NCBI GenBank assembly: GCA_002691345.1
Contig: NZHI01000012.1
Coordinates: 7,188 to 18,788, forward strand
DNA from: Synechococcus sp. MED650
Lineage (GTDB): Bacteria; Cyanobacteriota; Cyanobacteriia; PCC-6307; Cyanobiaceae
Length of the DNA stretch: 11,601 nucleotides
Direction of reading: 5' to 3'
This document shows, piece by piece, positions 6,745 to 11,601 of the stretch. The notes below the pieces were generated by a model. That model searched no databases. It was given only the letters and a program-made list of their open reading frames with translations, and was not told the origin of the DNA. The number at the start of each line of letters is the position of its first letter. The stretch's first letter is position 1. The translations under genes and the position numbers were made by a program.

Positions 6745-7956
6745 ATGAAGCTCAATCCGTTGAAGCGCATTTCCAATCCATCGATCCTCAAGGCATCAGA
6801 GCAGGATCAAGAGGCCGGTGCGCTGGCGAACTACGACGAGTCGGTGCTGCAGCAGGGACGATTCTGGATGCGCACCGTCACCTGGACTCTGATCGGGACC
6901 AGTGTGTTCGGCATCGCTTGGCTGGCCTTGGCCAGAACAGAAGAGATCGTTGTGGCTCCAGGTCAGCTTGAGCCAATCGGTTCCGTTCAGGACATTCAGA
7001 TGCCTGTTGGTGGCGTGGCCGATCAGATCTTGGTGGCTGAGGGTGATCAGGTGAAGGCGGGGCAGGTGCTGATGAAGCTGGACACCGAAGCCAGCGAAGA
7101 ACAGCGCAGCAGCCTTGAGAAGACGATCAAGCTCAAACAGGAGCAGCTGGATCTCAAGCAGACCGAAAAACGCAACTACATCCAGGTCAACCAGGAGGAA
7201 GTTGTGATGCTCGAGAACAATCTCGAGCTTCAATCCGAAATTCTGGAACGCTACGAGCAGCTGGAGGCCGCAGGTGCTCAATCGGAATTGCAGTACCTCA
7301 ATCAGCAGAACGTTGTTGAGGAAACGCGCGGCAAGTTGATGCAGAGCAAGGCCGACCGCCTGCGTCAAATTGCTCTCCTTGATCAACAAACAGCCCAGTT
7401 GCGCTCAGAGTTGGCGGATCTCAACGGCCGTTTGGTGGAGACCAAGGTCACCCTGCGCTACCAGCAACTGAAGTCTCCCGTTGATGGGGTCGTGTTTGAT
7501 CTCAAGCCCACCTCTCGAGGCTTCACAGCCCAGTCCACGCAAACCGTGATGAAGGTGGTGCCGATGGGTTCACTCGAGGCGAAGGTCGAAGTGCCAAGCA
7601 ACAAGATCGGTTTCGTGCAGGTTCCCCCGGATTGCCCCAAGCAGCCCAAGACCTGCATGGATGCCGACATCAGCATCGATTCGTTCCCTTCCAGCGATTT
7701 CGGCGTGCTGAAGGGGAAAGTGATTCGGATTGGCTCCGATGCGCTCGAGCCTGACCCTCAGGAGCAGCGGCAGGAGCTCAGTTTCCCTGTCACGGGTCAG
7801 CTGGATACGCAGCAACTCAAGCTCAAGAGTGGTGCCTCACTGCCTTTGCAGGTGGGCATGAGCCTCACGGCCAATATCAAGCTGCGCAAGGTCTCCTACC
7901 TCCAGCTGCTCCTGGGTGAGTTCCAGGACAAGGCGGAATCGCTGCAGCGTCTCTGA
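6745..7956 (+). CDS. HlyD-family membrane fusion (periplasmic adaptor) protein of the type I secretion system
   Basis: A 403-residue adaptor that would link the ABC exporter to an outer-membrane TolC-like channel. From the ATG at 6745: a cytoplasmic N-terminus of about 43 residues, one membrane helix at about 44-63, a first lipoyl-like half at about 70-113, a long Gln/Glu/Leu-rich coiled coil at about 114-235, the second lipoyl half with QLKSPVDGVVFDL at 241-253, and a beta-barrel to about 380 ending in VGMSLTANIKLRK. Cys297 and Cys304 in the periplasmic barrel could form a disulfide. The start is ambiguous. TTG at 6739 overlaps the upstream TGA as TTGA and has AGGAG (6729-6733) at an ideal 5-nt spacing, adding only two residues. 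ATG 6745 was chosen for codon strength, although its spacing of 11 nt is long. No TolC gene is present here. Confidence 0.93.
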   Translation: MKLNPLKRISNPSILKASEQDQEAGALANYDESVLQQGRFWMRTVTWTLIGTSVFGIAWLALARTEEIVVAPGQLEPIGSVQDIQMPVGGVADQILVAEGDQVKAGQVLMKLDTEASEEQRSSLEKTIKLKQEQLDLKQTEKRNYIQVNQEEVVMLENNLELQSEILERYEQLEAAGAQSELQYLNQQNVVEETRGKLMQSKADRLRQIALLDQQTAQLRSELADLNGRLVETKVTLRYQQLKSPVDGVVFDLKPTSRGFTAQSTQTVMKVVPMGSLEAKVEVPSNKIGFVQVPPDCPKQPKTCMDADISIDSFPSSDFGVLKGKVIRIGSDALEPDPQEQRQELSFPVTGQLDTQQLKLKSGASLPLQVGMSLTANIKLRKVSYLQLLLGEFQDKAESLQRL

Positions 7957-7961
7957 GAATC

Positions 7962-9212
7962 GTGCGGATTCTGTTTGTTCACCAGAACTTCCCTGGTCAA
8001 TACATTCACATCGTTCAGCGGCTGGCCCAACAGGGCCAGCACCAATTGGTTGCCCTCGGCATTAACGATCTGGATCGCAACAGGCCGCTGCCGGAGTCGC
8101 TGAATTATTTCCGGTATCGCCTCGATCGCGGCAACACCCAGGGGGTGCATCCCCTTGTGATGGAAACGGAAACCAAAATCATCCGTGCCGATGGCTGTGC
8201 CCGGGCGGCCGAACAGCTCAAGCTCAAGGGGTTTGTTCCTGATCTGATTTGCGCCCATCCGGGATGGGGGGAGCCGCTCTTCCTGAAGGCGATCTGGCCA
8301 GATTCGCCACTGCTTTGCTATCAGGAATTTTTTTACAACGAGCACGGTTTCGATTCCAATTTTGATCCTGAGTTCCAAGACGAACGCAGTTGGCAGGCCC
8401 AGGCAAAACTGACGATGAAGAATGCCTATCTCCATCTGACCCTGGAGCAGGCGGATTGGAACGTCTCCCCCACGCACTTTCAGGCCAGCAGCTTTCCGGA
8501 ACACTGGCGGCGTCGGATCAGCGTGATCCATGACGGCGTGGATACCCGCAAGGCGGTTCCGAATCCGGCGCCGGGGCCGCTCAAGCTGCCCGATGGCACC
8601 GTTCTGGAGAAAGGCCAACCGATCGTCACCTTTGTGAATCGACGCCTGGAGCCGTATCGGGGTTGCCATACCTTCATTCGTGCGATCCCCGAACTGCAGC
8701 GGCAAAACCCCGAGGCCCGTTTGGTGATCGTGGGGGAAACCAAGGGTGTGAGCTATGGCGCCGCATGCCCCGATGGTGAATGGCGTGAGTGTTTTCTCGC
8801 GGAGATCGAAGGCCAATACGACCCCAGCCGTGTTCATTTCACCGGCACCCTTCCTTACGACCAGTTCGTGCCGCTGCTCCAGCTCAGTGCCTGTCACGTC
8901 TATCTCACTTACCCCTTCGTGATGAGCTGGAGCTTGCTGGAGGCGATGGCCTGTGGATGTGCTGTGGTGGGTTCTGATACCGCTCCAGTGCGGGAACCCA
9001 TTCGCCATGGCCATAACGGCTTGCTGGTCGACTTCTTCTCTCCTGCTGATTTGGCTGCGGCAGTCGCCGAGCTGCTTCAGGATCGAGAGCGGGCCGCTGC
9101 ATTTGGCCAGGCTGCGCGACGCACAGTGGAACGCACCTACGACTTGGATGCCTGCGTGACCCGGCAACTGGCCTTGATGGATCTGGTGGCCAGCGGCAGC
9201 ATTCGTGGCTGA
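7962..9212 (+). CDS. Family 4 (GT-B) glycosyltransferase
   Basis: A 416-residue, probably cytoplasmic glycosyltransferase with no membrane segment. The N-terminus [19 protein letters not shown] is typical of the Glyco_trans_4 group-3 N-terminal domain. The C-terminal half is a GT group 1 domain, with the donor-binding region around [17 protein letters not shown], Glu327, and a second Glu345 near [11 protein letters not shown]. The first Glu of the usual E-x7-E motif is replaced by Phe319 ([11 protein letters not shown]), so the nucleotide-sugar contacts may differ from textbook GT4 enzymes. It starts with GTG only 5 nt after the HlyD stop, with just a weak purine run (GAGAA) upstream, so it is very probably co-transcribed with the secretion genes. 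Donor and acceptor sugars cannot be read from the sequence. Possible roles are glycosylation of the exported protein or synthesis of a surface polysaccharide. Confidence 0.9.
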   Translation: MRILFVHQNFPGQYIHIVQRLAQQGQHQLVALGINDLDRNRPLPESLNYFRYRLDRGNTQGVHPLVMETETKIIRADGCARAAEQLKLKGFVPDLICAHPGWGEPLFLKAIWPDSPLLCYQEFFYNEHGFDSNFDPEFQDERSWQAQAKLTMKNAYLHLTLEQADWNVSPTHFQASSFPEHWRRRISVIHDGVDTRKAVPNPAPGPLKLPDGTVLEKGQPIVTFVNRRLEPYRGCHTFIRAIPELQRQNPEARLVIVGETKGVSYGAACPDGEWRECFLAEIEGQYDPSRVHFTGTLPYDQFVPLLQLSACHVYLTYPFVMSWSLLEAMACGCAVVGSDTAPVREPIRHGHNGLLVDFFSPADLAAAVAELLQDRERAAAFGQAARRTVERTYDLDACVTRQLALMDLVASGSIRG

Positions 9213-9253
9213 CCTCACCCGGCAGACTGACTCGTTGTTCCCGCATCCGGCAC

Positions 9254-10546
9254 GTGAGTCAGCTCCAGAGTCTCAGGGGCATGGTGGATCTCCTCCCGGA
9301 GGTGCTTCGGCGCTGGCAGGCCGTCGAGGCTGAGGCAAGACAGCATTTTCGTTGCGCTGGTTTCGGGGAGATCCGTACGCCGTTGCTGGAAACGACCGAT
9401 CTGTTTTGCCGAGGGATCGGTGAGGCCACCGATGTGGTGGGCAAAGAGATGTACAGCTTCCAGGATCGCGGAGACCGCTCCTGCACGCTGCGTCCGGAAG
9501 GCACGGCTTCGGTGGTGCGGGCCGCGTTGCAACACGGTTTGCTCAGTCAGGGTGCTCAGAAGCTTTGGTATGCCGGCCCAATGTTCCGCTACGAACGGCC
9601 ACAAGCCGGCCGTCAGCGTCAGTTTCATCAGATCGGTGTGGAGTGGCTTGGTGCGGAGAGCGCCCGCAGCGATGTTGAAGTGATCGCCCTGGCGTGGGAT
9701 CTGCTGGCCCGTCTCGGGGTGGGGGGCCTGGAATTGGAAGTGAACAGCCTGGGTTCGCCAGAGGATCGCCTGACGTACCGAGCTGCTCTGGTGCAATGGT
9801 TAGAGCAGCGGTCTGAGGCTCTGGACCCTGATTCCCAGGCCCGGCTCAGCACCAATCCGCTTCGCATCCTGGATACGAAGAACAAGGACACACAGGCCCT
9901 GCTGGAGGAAGCCCCAACCCTGGCTGATGCCCTCAGCTCCGAGAGTCGTGAGCGCTTTGAAGCGGTGCAGCAGGGCTTGTGCACGTTGGGGATCCCCTTC
10001 CGTTTGAATCCGCGTTTGGTGCGCGGGTTGGATTACTACAGCCACACTGCGTTTGAAATCACGAGCGATCGGCTCGGTGCCCAGGCCACCGTGTGCGGTG
10101 GTGGTCGTTACGACGGTCTGATTGCGCAACTGGGAGGTGCCGCAACACCGGCGATTGGTTGGGCACTGGGAATGGAACGGCTGCTTCTTGTGCTGGAGGC
10201 TTCTGCACAGGCTGATCCCGATGGCACCGCTGCTGGCCTGGTGGCGGGTTCGGTGCCAGATGCCTACATCGTGAATCGTGGGGCTCAGGCGTCAGCTGCA
10301 GCTTTGGCCCTGGCACGCGAGTTGAGGGGCAAAGGGCTGGTGGTGGAACTGGATGATTCGGGCTCAGCTTTTGGGAAGCAGTTCAAAAGAGCGGATCGTC
10401 GGGGAGCCCGTTGGGCTCTGGTGCTGGGTGATGAAGAAGCTGAGCGGCGTGAGGTGCGCCTGAAGCCGTTGCAGCAACGCGGAGAGGAATCCGTCATTGC
10501 GTTGACGGCGATGGCCGCGATTGTGGAGACACTGCAAACCCCCTGA
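9254..10546 (+). CDS. hisS: Histidyl-tRNA synthetase
   Basis: A 430-residue class II aminoacyl-tRNA synthetase that charges tRNA-His in the cytoplasm. Landmarks are [11 protein letters not shown] at the N-terminus, motif 2 with [12 protein letters not shown] from L79 followed by [16 protein letters not shown], the histidine-specific loop [12 protein letters not shown] from R257, motif 3 [11 protein letters not shown] at 302-312 with R309 contacting ATP, and a C-terminal anticodon-binding domain from about residue 345 (DAYIV, then [15 protein letters not shown]). Length is normal. The GTG at 9254 starts the conserved MSQLQSLRG and has no recognisable Shine-Dalgarno in the 41-nt gap after the glycosyltransferase gene, so it may depend on readthrough transcription or on a weak promoter inside the upstream gene. 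The next gene begins 1 nt after its stop. It is the only housekeeping gene in an otherwise surface-related series. Confidence 0.97.
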   Translation: MSQLQSLRGMVDLLPEVLRRWQAVEAEARQHFRCAGFGEIRTPLLETTDLFCRGIGEATDVVGKEMYSFQDRGDRSCTLRPEGTASVVRAALQHGLLSQGAQKLWYAGPMFRYERPQAGRQRQFHQIGVEWLGAESARSDVEVIALAWDLLARLGVGGLELEVNSLGSPEDRLTYRAALVQWLEQRSEALDPDSQARLSTNPLRILDTKNKDTQALLEEAPTLADALSSESRERFEAVQQGLCTLGIPFRLNPRLVRGLDYYSHTAFEITSDRLGAQATVCGGGRYDGLIAQLGGAATPAIGWALGMERLLLVLEASAQADPDGTAAGLVAGSVPDAYIVNRGAQASAAALALARELRGKGLVVELDDSGSAFGKQFKRADRRGARWALVLGDEEAERREVRLKPLQQRGEESVIALTAMAAIVETLQTP

Positions 10547-10547
10547 G

Positions 10548-11498
10548 ATGCAGATTCACCTCGTCACCGGAGGTGCCGGATTTCTCGGCTCCCATCTGAT
10601 CGACCGGCTGATGGAGGGCGGAGACGAAGTGATTTGTCTGGACAACTACTTCACGGGCCGCAAGGCCAACATCGCGCGCTGGATCGGTCATCCCCGTTTT
10701 GAATTGATCCGTCACGACGTGACCGAACCGATCAAGTTGGAGGTGGACCGGATCTGGCATTTGGCCTGCCCTGCCTCGCCGATTCACTACCAGTTCAATC
10801 CGGTCAAAACGGCCAAAACCAGCTTTCTTGGTACGTACAACATGTTGGGATTGGCCCGGCGGGTGGGGGCTCGCTTGTTACTGGCCAGCACGAGTGAGGT
10901 GTACGGCGATCCGGAGGTGCATCCGCAACCTGAGAGTTACTGGGGTTCCGTCAATCCCATCGGTGTACGCAGTTGTTACGACGAGGGCAAGCGCATCGCA
11001 GAAACGCTTTGTTTTGATTACCAACGCATGAATGGTGTGGAGGTGCGGGTGGCACGGATTTTCAACACCTATGGCCCCCGCATGCTCTTGGATGACGGCA
11101 GGGTGGTGAGCAATTTCATTGTGCAGGCATTGCGCGGTGAGCCGCTATCCCTTTATGGCGATGGCTCCCAGACGCGATCGTTCTGCTACGTGAGTGATCT
11201 GGTGGAAGGCTTGCTGCGTCTGATGCGTGGTGCACATGCTGGTCCGATGAATTTGGGTAATCCCGAAGAGTTCACCATTCGCGAGCTGGCTGAACAGGTG
11301 CGCGCACGGATTAATCCAGCGTTGCCGCTCATCGAAAAGTCTCTTCCTGCTGATGATCCCAGGCAGCGCCAGCCTTCGATTGACCTTGCCAGTGAAGAGC
11401 TGGGCTGGCAGCCGACCGTTGCACTGGAGCAGGGATTGGGTCCCACCATCGACTCTTTCCGTAGTGTCCTTGGACTTGAAGGGGAGACAGGAGCGTGA
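10548..11498 (+). CDS. UDP-glucuronate decarboxylase (UDP-xylose synthase), extended SDR family
   Basis: A 316-residue NAD-dependent enzyme that oxidises and decarboxylates UDP-glucuronate to UDP-xylose in the cytoplasm. It has the NAD-binding GGAGFLG at 8-14, STSEVYGDP from S114 with Glu117, the catalytic YDEGKR with Y144 and K148, and [10 protein letters not shown] from R170. The YDEGKR and [10 protein letters not shown] blocks are typical of plant and animal UXS and their bacterial relatives and separate it from dTDP-glucose dehydratases and GalE. The ATG at 10548 lies 1 nt after the hisS stop and starts directly on the first strand of the fold. An in-frame GTG at 10521 would add nine residues inside hisS and has no support. 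Its last four bases GTGA are shared with the UDP-glucose dehydrogenase start, so substrate supply and use are encoded back to back. Related UDP-sugar decarboxylases cannot be fully excluded. Confidence 0.92.
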   Translation: MQIHLVTGGAGFLGSHLIDRLMEGGDEVICLDNYFTGRKANIARWIGHPRFELIRHDVTEPIKLEVDRIWHLACPASPIHYQFNPVKTAKTSFLGTYNMLGLARRVGARLLLASTSEVYGDPEVHPQPESYWGSVNPIGVRSCYDEGKRIAETLCFDYQRMNGVEVRVARIFNTYGPRMLLDDGRVVSNFIVQALRGEPLSLYGDGSQTRSFCYVSDLVEGLLRLMRGAHAGPMNLGNPEEFTIRELAEQVRARINPALPLIEKSLPADDPRQRQPSIDLASEELGWQPTVALEQGLGPTIDSFRSVLGLEGETGA

Positions 11499-11601
11499 CG
11501 CTTCAACGCATTTGCTGCATTGGCGCTGGCTATGTGGGTGGGCCAACCATGGCGGTGATTGCTGATCGTTGCCCCAACATTCAGGTGACGGTGGTGGATA
11601 T
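11495..11601 (+). CDS. UDP-glucose 6-dehydrogenase, N-terminal fragment cut by window edge
   Basis: Thirty-five codons are visible from the GTG at 11495. The peptide [19 protein letters not shown] carries the GAGYVGGPT dinucleotide-binding motif and closely resembles animal and plant UDP-glucose dehydrogenases ([13 protein letters not shown]) rather than the shorter bacterial Ugd type. The enzyme oxidises UDP-glucose to UDP-glucuronate, the substrate of the decarboxylase encoded just before it. The start shares GTGA with the upstream stop. GGGGAG at 11481-11486 lies 8 nt before the GTG and would serve as ribosome binding site. The full length and catalytic Cys cannot be checked here. Confidence 0.88.
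   Translation, partial: MTLQRICCIGAGYVGGPTMAVIADRCPNIQVTVVD

Noticed and set aside
7896..9218. 440-codon open frame on the minus strand, opposite the glycosyltransferase
   Set aside because: It is the antisense shadow of a well-supported GT4 gene in high-G+C codon usage. Its translation shows no recognisable domain and its ends track the real gene.
9213..9253. Gap between GT4 and hisS, checked for a terminator or tRNA
   Set aside because: It is only 41 nt, with no stable hairpin, no T-tract and no tRNA-like folding visible.
10521..10547. Upstream GTG start for the UDP-glucuronate decarboxylase
   Set aside because: It lies inside hisS, adds nine residues before the conserved first strand, and has no Shine-Dalgarno. 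The ATG at 10548 fits the family.

Overview
The window looks like a chromosome segment of a marine picocyanobacterium (Synechococcus/Cyanobium type). The reasons are the fairly high G+C content, dense gene packing with many 4-nt overlaps, a selenophosphate synthase fused to a flavin oxidoreductase, a cyanobacterial-style HisRS, and a type I secretion operon that starts with a PpiC-like protein and a HetC-like ABC transporter. The genus is inferred from protein character, not from a database search.

Layout. (1) Minus strand, 2950 down to 1: galE (UDP-glucose 4-epimerase), overlapping by ATGA with a two-domain protein that has an FAD/NAD(P) oxidoreductase half and a SelD half. The left edge cuts off the last part of the SelD half. 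(2) 2951-3050: a 100-bp divergent intergenic region, the only real non-coding stretch. It carries two inverted repeats built on the pentamer TCAGC/GCTGA. (3) Plus strand, 3051 to the right edge: seven co-directional genes with gaps of at most 41 bp. They are a parvulin-like protein (TTG start), a 969-residue ABC exporter with degenerate cNMP-binding and C39-peptidase-like N-terminal domains, an HlyD-type membrane fusion protein, a family-4 glycosyltransferase, hisS, a UDP-glucuronate decarboxylase (UDP-xylose synthase), and the first 35 codons of a UDP-glucose 6-dehydrogenase.

How the genes fit together. The first three plus-strand genes form the inner-membrane part of a type I secretion system. 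The peptidase-like domain has lost all three catalytic residues, which points to an HlyB-like exporter of an uncleaved, probably large surface protein rather than a double-glycine bacteriocin exporter. The directly following glycosyltransferase, the UDP-glucose to UDP-glucuronate to UDP-xylose pair downstream, and galE across the divergent promoter together suggest a cell-surface locus that couples protein export with glycan or glycoprotein synthesis. hisS is a housekeeping gene sitting between the two halves. No secreted substrate and no TolC-like outer-membrane channel lie in the window.

I see no RNA genes, mobile elements, CRISPR arrays or convincing Rho-independent terminators. No gene-free stretch exceeds 100 bp.
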